Assembly: GCF_029227915.1 (NCBI RefSeq)
Contig: NC_079884.1
Location: forward strand, 3,470,001 to 3,534,000
DNA length: 64,000 bases
Direction of reading: 5' to 3'
Source: Hydractinia symbiolongicarpus
Taxonomy: Eukaryota > Cnidaria > Hydrozoa > Anthoathecata > Hydractiniidae
The notes beneath the pieces are model-generated. The model saw nothing but the letters and a program-made list of their open reading frames with translations, searched no databases and was not told the origin of the DNA. This document shows positions 36,025-49,200 of the stretch, piece by piece. Positions within the stretch are counted from its first letter, which is position 1, and every line of letters starts with the position of its first letter. The translations under genes were made by a program, and so were the position numbers.

Positions 36025-38460
36025 TTTTGAAAACTACAAGTCTCATGCGTTTTAGTGGTGAAAAAATAATTTAAAAAATCGTTCGGGAAATGAGTTTACT
36101 CTCTGGGTACTTTCTTTGTATACTTTTTACTATACGGGCCGAGTCCGGGATTTACGGGAAATCGCGGATGTTCGTTTGCCGGCGATTAAACTTCTTTTAT
36201 TCAGCGTCCCATCAAATATGAAAATATTTTTGAGAACTGCATGTCTCATGCGTTTAGTGGTAAAAAAATAATATAAAAAATCGTTCGGAAAATGAGTTTA
36301 CTCCCTGGGTACTTTCTTTGTATACTTTTGACTATACGGGCCAGGCCCGGGATATACGGGAAATCGCGGGTTTTCGTTTGCCGGCGATTAAACTTCTTTT
36401 ATTCAGCGTCTCATCAAAAATGAAAACATTTTTAAAAACTACAAGTCTTATGCGTTTTAGTGGTGGAAAAATAATTTAAAAAATCGTTCTGAAAATGAGT
36501 TTACTCCCTGGGTACTTTCTTTGTATACTTTTGACTATACGGGCCGAGTCCGGGATTTAGGGAAATCGCAGGTTTTCGTTTGCCGGCGATTAAACTGCTT
36601 TTATTCAGCGTCTCATCAAAAATGAAAACATTTTTAAAAACTACAAGTCTCATGGGCTTTAGTGGTGAAATAGTAATTTAAAAAATCGTTTGGGAAATGA
36701 GTTTACTCCCTGGGTACTTTCTTTGTATACTTTTGACTATACGGGCCGAGTACGGGATTTACGGGAAATTGCGGGTTTTCGTTTGCCGGCGATTAAACTT
36801 CTTTTATTCAACGTCTCATCAAAAATGAAAACATTTTTAAAAACTACAAGTCTCATGGGCTTTAGTGGTGAAATAGTAATTTAAAAAATCGTTTGGGAAA
36901 TGAGTTTACTCCCTGGGTACTTTCTTTGTATACTTTTGACTATACGGGCCGAGACCAAGATTTACGGGAAGTCGCGGGTTTTCGTTTGCCGGCGATTAAA
37001 CTTCTTTTATTCAGGGTCTCATCAAAAATGAAAACATTTTTAAAAACTACAAGTCTCATGGGCTTTAATGGTGAAATAATAATTTAAAAAATCGTTCGGG
37101 AAATGAGTTTACTCCCTGGGTACTTTCTTTGTATACTTTTGACTATACGGGCCAGGCCCGGGATATACGGGAAATCGCGGGTTTTCGTTTGCCGGCGATT
37201 AAACTTCTTTTATTCAGCGTCTCATCAAAAATGAAAACATTTTTAAAAACTACAAGTCTTATGCGTTTTAGTGGTGAAAAAATAATTTAAAAAATCGTTC
37301 TGAAAATGAGTTTACTCCCTGGGTACTTTCTTTGTATACTTTTGACTATACGGGCCGAGTCCGGGATTTAGGGAAATCGCAGGTTTTCGTTTGCCGGCGA
37401 TTAAACTGCTTTTATTCAGCGTCTCATCAAAAATGAAAACATTTTTAAAAACTACAAGTCTCATGGGCTTTAGTGGTGAAATAGTAATTTAAAAAATCGT
37501 TTGGGAAATGAGTTTACTCCCTGGGTACTTTCTTTGTATACTTTTGACTATACGGGCCGAGACCGGGATTTACGGGAAGTCGCGGGTTTTCGTTTGCCGG
37601 CGATTAAACTTCTTTTATTCAGGGTCTCATTAAAAATGAAAACATTTTTAAAAACTACAAGTCTCATGGGCTTTAATGGTGAAATAATAATTTAAAAAAT
37701 CGTTCGGGAAATGAGTTTACACCTTGGATACTTTCTTTGTATACTTTTCACCATACGGGCCGAGTCCGGGATTTACGGGAAATCGCAGGTTTTCGTTTGC
37801 CGGCCATTAAACTTCTTTCATTCAGCGTCTCATCAAAAATGAAAACATTTATGAAAACTACAAGTCTCATGCGTTTTAGTGGTGAAACAATAATTGAAAA
37901 AGTCGTTCGGGAAATGAGTTTACTCCCTGGGTACTTTCTTTGTATACTTTTGATTTTACGGACCGAGTCCGGGGTTTACGGGAAATGGCGGGTTTTCGTT
38001 TGCCGGCGATTAAACTTCTTTTATTCAGCGTCTCATCAAAAATGAAAACCTTTTTGAAAACTACAAGTCTCATGCGTTTTAGTGGTGAAAAGATAATTTA
38101 AAAAATCGTTTTGGAAATGAGTTTACTCACAGGGTACTTTCTTTGTATACATTCGACTATACCGGCCAAGCCCGGGATTTACGGGAAATCGCGGGTTTTC
38201 GTTTGCCGGCGATTAAACTGCCTTTATTCAGCGTCTCATCAAAAATGAAAACATTCTTGAAAACTACAAGTCTCATGCGTTTTAGTGGTGAAATAATAAT
38301 TTAAAAAATCGTTTGGGAAATGAGTTTACTCCCTGGGTACTTTCTTTGTATACTTTTGACTATACGGGCAGAGTCCAGGATTTACGGGAAATCGCAGGTT
38401 TTCGTTTGCCGGGGATTAAACTTCTTTTATTCAGCGTCTCATCAAAAATGAAAACATTTT
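36025..38460 (+). repeat. 2.4-kb block, copy 1 (second copy at ~40,281-42,716)
   Basis: The two blocks are offset by 4,256 bp and share private variants not seen elsewhere, including GCGGATGTTCG, GAACTGCATGTCTC, TTCGGAAAATGAG, GCCGGCCATTAAAC and AAACTGCCTTTATTCAG. They differ at a few bases (GATTTTACGG against GATTATACGG; CTATACAGGCC only in the second). Both edges of the first copy are hybrid monomers joined in the hairpin. Confidence 0.8.
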
Positions 38461-40280
38461 TAAAACTACAAGTCTCATGCGTTTTAGTGGTGAAAAAATA
38501 ATTTAAAAAATCGTTCGGGAAATGAGTTTACTCTCTGGGTACTTTCTTTGTATACTTTTTACTATACGGGCCGAGTCCGGGATTTACGGGAAATCGCGGA
38601 TTTTCGTTTGCCGGCGATTAAACTTCTTTTATTCAGCGTCCCATCAAATATGAAAATATTTTTGAGAACTGCAAGTCTCATGCGTTTAGTGGTAAAAAAG
38701 TAATATAAAAAATCGTTCGGGAAATGAGTTTACTCCCTGGGTACTTTCTTTGTATACTTTTGACTATACGGGCCAGGCCCGGGATATACGGGAAATCGCG
38801 GGTTTTCGTTTGCCGGCGATTAAACTTCTTTTATTCAGCGTCTCATCAAAAATGAAAACATTTTTAAAAACTACAAGTCTTATGCGTTTTAGTGGTGGAA
38901 AAATAATTTAAAAAATCGTTCTGAAAATGAGTTTACTCCCTGGGTACTTTCTTTGTATACTTTTGACTATACGGGCCGAGTCCGGGATTTAGGGAAATCG
39001 CAGGTTTTCGTTTGCCGGCGAATAAACTGCTTTTATTCAGCGTCTCATCAAAAATGAAAACATTTTTAAAAACTACAAGTCTCATGGGCTTTAGTGGTGA
39101 AATAGTAATTTAAAAAATCGTTTGGGAAATGAGTTTACTCCCTGGGTACTTTCTTTGTATACTTTTGACTATACGGGCCGAGTACGGGATTTACGGGAAA
39201 TTGCGGGTTTTCGTTTGCCGGCGATTAAACTTCTTTTATTCAACGTCTCATCAAAAATGAAAACATTTTTAAAAACTACAAGTCTCATGGGCTTTAGTGG
39301 TGAAATAGTAATTTAAAAAATCGTTTGGGAAATGAGTTTACTCCCTGGGTACTTTCTTTGTATACTTTTGACTATACGGGCCGAGACCAAGATTTACGGG
39401 AAGTCGTGGGTTTTCGTTTGCCGGCGATTAAACTTCTTTTATTCAGGGTCTCATCAAAAATGAAAACATTTTTAAAAACTACAAGTCTCATGGGCTTTAA
39501 TGGTGAAATAATAATTTAAAAAATCGTTCGGGAAATGAGTTTACTCCCTGGGTACTTTCTTTGTATACTTTTGACTATACGGGCCAGGCCCGGGATATAC
39601 GGGAAATCGCGGGATTTCGTTTGCTGGCGATTAAACCTCTTTCATTAAGCGTCTCATCAAAAATGAAAACATTTTTAAAAACTACAAGTCTCATGCGTTT
39701 TAGTGGTGAAAAAATAATTTAAAAAATCGTTCGGGAAATGAGTTTACTCCCTGGGTACTTTCTTTGTATACTTTTGACTATACGGGCCGAGTCCAGGATT
39801 TACGGGAAATCGCAGGTTTTCGTTTGCCGGCGATTAAACTTCTTTTATTCAGCGTCTTATCAAAAATGAAAACATTTTTAAAAACTACAAGTCTCATGCG
39901 TTTTAGTGGTGAAAAAGTAATTTAAAAAATCGTTCGGGAAATGAGTTTACTCCCTGGGTACTTTCTTTGTATACTTTTGAATATACGGGCCAAGCCGGTA
40001 TTTACGGGAAATCGCGGGTTTTCGTTTGCCGGCGATTAAACTTCTTTTATTCAGCGTCTCATCAAAAATGAAAACATTTTTAAAAACTACAAGTCTCATG
40101 CGTTTTAGTGGTAAAAAAAAAAATTTAAAAAATCGTTCGGGAAATGAGTTTACTCCCTGGGTACTTTCTTTGTATACATTCGACTATACGGGCCAAGCCC
40201 CGGATTTACGGGAAAACGCGGGATTTCGTTTGCCGGCGATTAAACCTCTTTCATTAAGCGTCTCATCAAAAATGAAAACA

Positions 40281-42716
40281 TTTTGAAAACTACAAGTCTC
40301 ATGCGTTTTAGTGGTGAAAAAATAATTTAAAAAATCGTTCGGGAAATGAGTTTACTCTCTGGGTACTTTCTTTGTATACTTTTTACTATACGGGCCGAGT
40401 CCGGGATTTACGGGAAATCGCGGATGTTCGTTTGCCGGCGATTAAACTTCTTTTATTCAGCGTCCCATCAAATATGAAAATATTTTTGAGAACTGCATGT
40501 CTCATGCGTTTAGTGGTAAAAAAATAATATAAAAAATCGTTCGGAAAATGAGTTTACTCCCTGGGTACTTTCTTTGTATACTTTTGACTATACGGGCCAG
40601 GCCCGGGATATACGGGAAATCGCGGGTTTTCGTTTGCCGGCGATTAAACTTCTTTTATTCAGCGTCTCATCAAAAATGAAAACATTTTTAAAAACTACAA
40701 GTCTTATGCGTTTTAGTGGTGGAAAAATAATTTAAAAAATCGTTCTGAAAATGAGTTTACTCCCTGGGTACTTTCTTTGTATACTTTTGACTATACAGGC
40801 CGAGTCCGGGATTTAGGGAAATCGCAGGTTTTCGTTTGCCGGCGATTAAACTGCTTTTATTCAGCGTCTCATCAAAAATGAAAACATTTTTAAAAACTAC
40901 AAGTCTCATGGGCTTTAGTGGTGAAATAGTAATTTAAAAAATCGTTTGGGAAATGAGTTTACTCCCTGGGTACTTTCTTTGTATACTTTTGACTATACGG
41001 GCCGAGTACGGGATTTACGGGAAATTGCGGGTTTTCGTTTGCCGGCGATTAAACTTCTTTTATTCAACGTCTCATCAAAAATGAAAACATTTTTAAAAAC
41101 TACAAGTCTCATGGGCTTTAGTGGTGAAATAGTAATTTAAAAAATCGTTTGGGAAATGAGTTTACTCCCTGGGTACTTTCTTTGTATACTTTTGACTATA
41201 CGGGCCGAGACCAAGATTTACGGGAAGTCGCGGGTTTTCGTTTGCCGGCGATTAAACTTCTTTTATTCAGGGTCTCATCAAAAATGAAAACATTTTTAAA
41301 AACTACAAGTCTCATGGGCTTTAATGGTGAAATAATAATTTAAAAAATCGTTCGGGAAATGAGTTTACTCCCTGGGTACTTTCTTTGTATACTTTTGACT
41401 ATACGGGCCAGGCCCGGGATATACGGGAAATCGCGGGTTTTCGTTTGCCGGCGATTAAACTTCTTTTATTCAGCGTCTCATCAAAAATGAAAACATTTTT
41501 AAAAACTACAAGTCTTATGCGTTTTAGTGGTGAAAAAATAATTTAAAAAATCGTTCTGAAAATGAGTTTACTCCCTGGGTACTTTCTTTGTATACTTTTG
41601 ACTATACGGGCCGAGTCCGGGATTTAGGGAAATCGCAGGTTTTCGTTTGCCGGCGATTAAACTGCTTTTATTCAGCGTCTCATCAAAAATGAAAACATTT
41701 TTAAAAACTACAAGTCTCATGGGCTTTAGTGGTGAAATAGTAATTTAAAAAATCGTTTGGGAAATGAGTTTACTCCCTGGGTACTTTCTTTGTATACTTT
41801 TGACTATACGGGCCGAGACCGGGATTTACGGGAAGTCGCGGGTTTTCGTTTGCCGGCGATTAAACTTCTTTTATTCAGGGTCTCATTAAAAATGAAAACA
41901 TTTTTAAAAACTACAAGTCTCATGGGCTTTAATGGTGAAATAATAATTTAAAAAATCGTTCGGGAAATGAGTTTACACCTTGGATACTTTCTTTGTATAC
42001 TTTTCACCATACGGGCCGAGTCCGGGATTTACGGGAAATCGCAGGTTTTCGTTTGCCGGCCATTAAACTTCTTTCATTCAGCGTCTCATCAAAAATGAAA
42101 ACATTTATGAAAACTACAAGTCTCATGCGTTTTAGTGGTGAAACAATAATTGAAAAAGTCGTTCGGGAAATGAGTTTACTCCCTGGGTACTTTCTTTGTA
42201 TACTTTTGATTATACGGACCGAGTCCGGGGTTTACGGGAAATGGCGGGTTTTCGTTTGCCGGCGATTAAACTTCTTTTATTCAGCGTCTCATCAAAAATG
42301 AAAACCTTTTTGAAAACTACAAGTCTCATGCGTTTTAGTGGTGAAAAGATAATTTAAAAAATCGTTTTGGAAATGAGTTTACTCACAGGGTACTTTCTTT
42401 GTATACATTCGACTATACCGGCCAAGCCCGGGATTTACGGGAAATCGCGGGTTTTCGTTTGCCGGCGATTAAACTGCCTTTATTCAGCGTCTCATCAAAA
42501 ATGAAAACATTCTTGAAAACTACAAGTCTCATGCGTTTTAGTGGTGAAATAATAATTTAAAAAATCGTTTGGGAAATGAGTTTACTCCCTGGGTACTTTC
42601 TTTGTATACTTTTGACTATACGGGCAGAGTCCAGGATTTACGGGAAATCGCAGGTTTTCGTTTGCCGGCGATTAAACTTCTTTTATTCAGCGTCTCATCA
42701 AAAATGAAAACATTTT
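40281..42716 (+). repeat. 2.4-kb block, copy 2
   Basis: Partner of 36025-38460 at +4,256 bp (21 monomers). It keeps the full flanking monomers where the first copy is cut, so it is closer to the parental arrangement. Confidence 0.75.
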
Positions 42717-43206
42717 TAAAAACTACAAGTCTCATGCGTTTTAGTGGTGAAAAAGTAATTTAAAAAATCGTTCGGGAAATGAGTTTACTCACAGGGTACT
42801 TTCTTTGTATACTTTTGACTATACGGGCCAAGCCGGGATTTACGGGAAATCGCGGGTTTTCGTTTGCCGGCGATTAAACTTCTTTTATTCAGCGTCTCAT
42901 CAAAAATGAAAACATTTTTAAAAACTACAAGTCTTATGCGTTTTAGTGGTGAAAAAATAATTTAAAAAATCGTTCTGGAAATGAGTTTACTCACAGGGTA
43001 CTTTCTTTGTATACATTCGACTATACGGGCCAAGCCCGGTATTTACGGGAAATCGTGGGTTTTCGTTTGCCGGCGATTAAACTTCTTTTATTCAGCGTCT
43101 CATCAAAAATGAAAACATTTTTAAAAACTACAAGTCTTATGCGTTTTAGTGGTGAAAAAATAATTTAAAAAATCGTTAGGGAAATGAGTTTACTCCCTGG
43201 GTAATT

Positions 43207-46200
43207 TCTTTGTATACTTTGGACTATACGGGCCAAGCCCGGGATATACGGGAAATCGCGGGTTTTCGTTTGCCGGCGATTAAACTTCTTTTATTCAGCG
43301 TCTCATCAAAAATGAAAACATTTTTAAAAACTACAGGTCTTATGCGTTTTAGTGGTGAAAAAATAATTTAAAAAATCGTTCTGAAAATGAATTTACTCCC
43401 TGGGTACTTTCTTTGTATACTTTTGACTATACGGGCCAATCCCGGGATATACGGGAAATCACGGGTTTTCGTTTGCCGGCGATTAAACTTCTTTTATTCA
43501 GCGTCTCATCAAAAATGAAAACATTTTTAAAAACTACAAGTCTTATGCGTTTTAGTGGTGAAAAAATAATTTAAAAAATCGTTCTGAAAATGAGTTTACT
43601 CCCTGGGTACTTTCTTTGTATACTTTTGACTATACGGGCCGAGTCCGGGATTTAGGGAAATCGCAGGTTTTCCTTTGCCGGCGATTAAACTGCTTTTATT
43701 CAGCGTCTCATCAAAAATGAAAACATTTTTAAAAACTACAAGTCTCATGGGCTTTAGTGGTGAAAGAGTAATTTAAAAAATCGTTTGGGAATTGAGTTTA
43801 CTCCCTGGGTACTTTCTTTGTATACTTTTGACTATACGGGCCGAGACCGGGATTTACGGGAAGTCGCGGGTTTTCGTTTGCCGGAGATTAAACTTCTTTT
43901 ATTCAGCGTCTCATCAAAAATGAAAACATTTTTAAAAACTACAAGTCTCATGGGCTTTAATGGTGAAATAATAATTTAAAAAATCGTTCGGGAAATGAGT
44001 TTACACCTTGGATACTTTCTTTGTATACTTTTGACTATACGGGCCGAGTCCGGGATTTACGGGAAATCGCAGGTTTTCGTTTGCCGGCGATTAAACTTCT
44101 TTCATTCAGCGTCTCATCAAAAATGAAAACATTTTTGAAAACTACAAGTCTCATGCGTTTTAGTAGTGAAAAAATAAATTAAAAAGTCGTTCGGGAAATG
44201 AGATTACTCCCTGGGTACTTTCTTTGTATACTTTTGATTATACGGACCGAGTCCGGGGTTTACGGGAAATGGCGGGTTTTCGTTTGCCGGCGATTAAACT
44301 TCTTTTATTCAGCGTCTCATCAAAAATGAAAACATTTTTGAAAACTACAAGTCTCATGCGTTTTCGTGGTGAAAAGATAATTTAAAAAATCGTTTTGGAA
44401 ATGAGTTTACTCACAGGGTACTTTCTTTGTATACATTCGACTATACCGGCCAAGCCCGGGATTTACGGGAAATCGCGGGTTTTCGTGTGCCGGCGATTAA
44501 ACTTCTTTTATTTAGCGTCCCATCAAAAATGAAAACATTTTTAAAAACTACAAGTCTTATGTGTTTTAGTGGTGAAAAAATAATTTAAAAAATCGTTCTG
44601 GAAATGAGCTTACTCCCTGGGTACTTTCTTTGTATACTTTTGACTATACGGGCCGAGTCCGGGATTTACGGGAAATCGCGGGTTTTCGTTTGCCGGCGAT
44701 TAAACTTCTTTTATTCACCGTTTCATCAAAAATGAAAACATTTTTAAAAACTACAAGTCTCATGCGTTTTAGTGGTGAAAAAATAATTTAAAAAGTCGTT
44801 CGGGAAATGAGTTTACTCCCTGGGTACTTTCTTTGTATACTTTTGATTATACGGACCGAGACCGGGGTTTACGGGAAATGGCGGGTTTTCGTTTGCCGGC
44901 GATTGAACTTCTTTTATTCAGCGTCTCATCAAAAATGAAAACATTTTTGAAAACTACAAGTCTCATGCGTTTTAGTGGTAAAAAGATAATTTAAAAAATC
45001 GTTTTGGAAATGAGTTTACTCACAGGGTACTTTCTTTGTATACATTCGACTATACCGGCCAAGCCCGGGATTTACGGGAAATCGCGGCTTTTCGTTTGCC
45101 GGCGATTAAACCACTTTCATTAGGCGTCTCATCAAAAATGAAAACATTTTTAGAAACTACAAGTCTTATGCGTTTTAGTGGTGAAAAAATAAATTAAAAA
45201 ATCGTTCTGGAAATGAGTTTACTCACAGGGTACTTTCTTTGTATACATTCGACTATACGGGCCAAGCCCGGGATTTACGGGAAATCGCGGGTTTTCGTTT
45301 GCCAGCGATTAAACCTGTTTCATTAAGCGTCTCATCAAAAATGAAAACATTTTTGAAAACTGCAAGTCTCATGCGTTTTAGTGGTGAAAAGATAATTGAA
45401 AAAATCGTTTCGGAAATGAGTTTACTCACAGGGTACTTTCTTTGTATACATTCGACTATACGGGCAAAGCCCGGGATTTACGGGAAATCGCGGGTTTTTG
45501 TTTGCCGGAGATTAAACAACTTTCATTAAACGTCTCATCAAAAATGAAAACATTTCTGAAAACTACAAGTCTCATGCGTTTTAGTGGAGAAAATTAATTT
45601 AAAAAATCGTTCGGGAAATGAGTTTACTCCCTGGGTACTTTCTTTGTATACTTTTGACTATACGGGCCGAGTCCGGGATTTAGGGAAATCGCAGGTTTTC
45701 CTTTGCCGGCGATTAAACTGCTTTTATTCAGCGTCTCATCAAAAATGAAAACATTTTTAAAAACTACAAGTCTCATGGGCTTTAGTGGTGAAATAGTAAT
45801 TTAAAAAATCGTTTGGAAATGAGTTTACTCCCTGGGTACTTTCTTTGTATACTTTTGACTATACGGGCCGAGACCGGGATTTACGGGAAGTCGCGGGTTT
45901 TTGTTTGCCGGCGATTAAACTTCTTTTATTCAGCGTCTCATCAAAAATGAAAACATTTTTAAAAACTACAACTCTCATGGACTTTAATGGTGAAATAATA
46001 ATTTAAAAAATCGTTCGGGAAATGAGTTTACACCTTGGATACTTTCTTTGTATACTTTTGACTACACGGGCCGAGTCCGGGATTTACGGGAAATCGCAGG
46101 TTTTCGTTTGCCGGCGATTAAACTTCTTTCATTCAGCGTCTCATCAAAAATGAAAACATTTTTGAAAACTACAAGTCTCATGCGTTTTAGTGGTGAAAAA

Positions 46201-49200
46201 ATAATTTAAAAAGTCGTTCGGGAAATGAGTTTACTCCCTGGGTACTTTCTTTGTATACTTTTGACTATACGGGCCGAGTCCGGGATTTAGGGAAATCGCA
46301 GGTTTTCCTTTGCCGGCGATTAAACTGCTTTTATTCAGCGTCTCATCAAAAATGAAAACATTTTTAAAAACTACAAGTCTCATGGGCTTTAGTGGTGAAA
46401 TAGTAATTTAAAAAATCGTTTGGAAATGAGTTTACTCCCTGGGTACTTTCTTTGTATACTTTTGACTATACGGGCCGAGACCGGGATTTACGGGAAGTCG
46501 CGGGTTTTTGTTTGCCGGCGATTAAACTTCTTTTATTCAGCGTCTCATCAAAAATGAAAACATTTTTAAAAAATACAACTCTCATGGACTTTAATGGTGA
46601 AATAATAATTTAAAAAATCGTTCGGGAAATGAGTTTACACCTTGGATACTTTCTTTGTATACTTTTGACTACACGGGCCGAGTCCGGGATTTACGGGAAA
46701 TCGCAGGTTTTCGTTTGCCGGCGATTAAACTTCTTTCATTCAGCGTCTCATCAAAAATGAAAACATTTTTGAAAACTACAAGTCTCATGCGTTTTAGTGG
46801 TGAAAAAATAATTTAAAAAGTCGTTCGGGAAATGAGATTACTCCCTGGGTACTTTCTTTGTATACTTTTGATTATACGGACCGAGTCCGGGGTTTACGGG
46901 AAATGGCGGGTTTTCGTTTGCCGGCGATTAAACTTCTTTTATTCAACGTCTCATCAAAAATGAAATCATTTTTGAAAACTACAAGTCTCATGCGTTTTAG
47001 TGGTGAAAAGATAATTTAAAAAATCGTTTTGGAAATGAGTTTACTCACAGGGTACTTTCTTTGTATACATTCGACTATACGGGCCAAGCCCGGGATTTAC
47101 GGGAAATCGCGGGATTTCGTTTGCCGGCGATTAAACTTCTTTTATTTAGCGTCTCATCAAAAATGAAAACATTTTTAAAAACTACAAGTCTTATGCGTTT
47201 TAGTGGTGAAAAAATAATTTAAAAAATCGTTCTGGAAATGAGCTTACTCCCTGGGTACTTTCTTTGTATACTTTTGACTATACGGGCCGAGTCCGGGATT
47301 TACGGGAAATCGCAGGTTTTCGTTTGCCGGCGATTAAACTTCTTTCATTCAGCGTCTCATCAAAAATGAGAACATTTTTGAAAACTACAAGTCTCATGCG
47401 TTTTAGTGGTGAAAAAATAATTTAAAAAGTCGTTCGGGAAATGAGTTTACTCCTTGGGTATTTTCTTTGTATACTTTTGATTATACGGACCGAGACCGGG
47501 GTTTACGGGAAATGGCGGGTTTTTCGTTTGCCGGCGATTAAACTTCTTTTATTCAGCGTCTCATCAAAAATGAAAACATTTTTGAAAACTACAAGTTTCA
47601 TGCGTTTTAGTGGTGAATAGATAATTTAAAAAATCGTTTTGGAAATGAGTTTACTCACAGGGTACTTTCTTTGTATACATTCGACTATACCGGCCAAGCC
47701 CGGGATTTACGGGAAATCGCGGGTTTTGGTTTGCCAGCGATTAAACCTGTTTCATTAAGCATCTCATCAAAAATGAAAACATTTTTGAAAACTGCAAGTC
47801 TTATGCGTTTTAGTGGTGAAAAGATAATTGAAAAAATCGTTTCGGAAATGAGTTTACTCACAGGGTACTTTCTTTGTATACATTCGACTATACGGGCCAA
47901 GCCCGGGATTTACGGGAAATCGCGGGTTTTTGTTTGCCGGCTATTAAACAACTTTCATTAAACGTCTCATCAAAAATGAAAACATTTCTGAAAACTACCA
48001 GTCTCATGCGTTTTAGTGGAGAAAATTAATTTAAAAAATCGTTGGGGAAATGAGTTTACTCCCTGGGTACTTTTATTGTATACTTTTGACTATACGGGCC
48101 GAGTCCGGGATTTAGGGAAATTGCAGGTTTTCCTTTGCCGGCGATTAAACTGCTTTTATTCAGCGTCTCATCAAAAATGAAAACATTTTTAAAAACTACA
48201 AGTCTCATGCGTTTTAGTGGTGAAAAAGTAATTTAAAAAATCGTTCGGTAAATGAGTTTACTCCCTGGGTACTTTCTTTGTATACTTTTGACTATACGGG
48301 CCGAGACCGGGATTTACGGGAAGTCGCGGGTTTTCGTTTGCCGGCGATTAAACTTCTTTTATTCAGCGTCTCATCAAAAATGAAAACATTTTTAAAAACT
48401 ACAAGTCTCATGGGCTTTAATGGTGAAATAATAATTTAAAAAATCGTTCGGGAAATGAGTTTACACCTTGGATACTTTCTTTGTATACTTTTGACTATAC
48501 GGGCCGAGTCCGGGATTTAGGGAAATCGCAGGTTTTCCTTTGCCGGCGATTAAACTGCTTTTATTCACCCTCTCATCAAAAATGAAAACATTTTTAAAAA
48601 CTGCAAGTCTCATGCGTTTTAGTGGTGAAAAAGTAATTTAAAAAATCGTTCGGGAAATGAGTTTACTCCCTGGGTACTTTCTTTGTATACTTTTGACTAT
48701 ACGGGCCGAGACCGGGATTTACGGGAAGTCGCGGGTTTTCGTTTGCCGGCATTTAAACTTCTTTTATTCAGCGTCTCATCAAAAATGAAAACATTTTTAA
48801 AAACTACAAGTCTCATGGGCTTTAATGGTGAAATAATAATTTAAAAAATCGTTCGGGAAATGAGTTTACACCTTGGATACTTTCTTTGTATACTTTTGAC
48901 TATACGGGCCGAGTCCGGGATTTACGGGAAATCGCAGGTTTTCGTTTGCCGGCGATTAAACTTCTTTCATTCAGCGTCTCATCAAAAATGAAAACATTTT
49001 TGAAAACTACAAGTCTCATGCGTTTTAGTGGTGAAAAAATAATTTAAAAAGTCGTTCGGGAAATGAGATTACTCCCTGGGTACTTTCTTTGTATACTTTT
49101 GATTATACGGACCGAGTCTGGGGTTTACGGGAAATGGCGGGTTTTCGTTTGCCGGCGATTAAACTTCTTTTATTCAGCGTCTCATCAAAAATGAAAACAT

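Larger units (their letters stand above)
27503..43206 (+). repeat. Reshuffled higher-order copies, middle of right arm
   Basis: This part is built from the same marker monomers as the 5,066-bp unit, but with variable spacing. The TTTTCACCATACGGG monomer sits at 31051, 37737 and 41993, after earlier copies at 20313 and 25379. The spacings of 5,066, 5,672, 6,686 and 4,256 bp are close to 25, 28, 33 and 21 monomers. Hybrid monomers mark joints near 30.53, 32.07, 32.34, 32.96, 34.52, 36.02 and 38.46 kb. There is no gene in this stretch. Confidence 0.75.
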
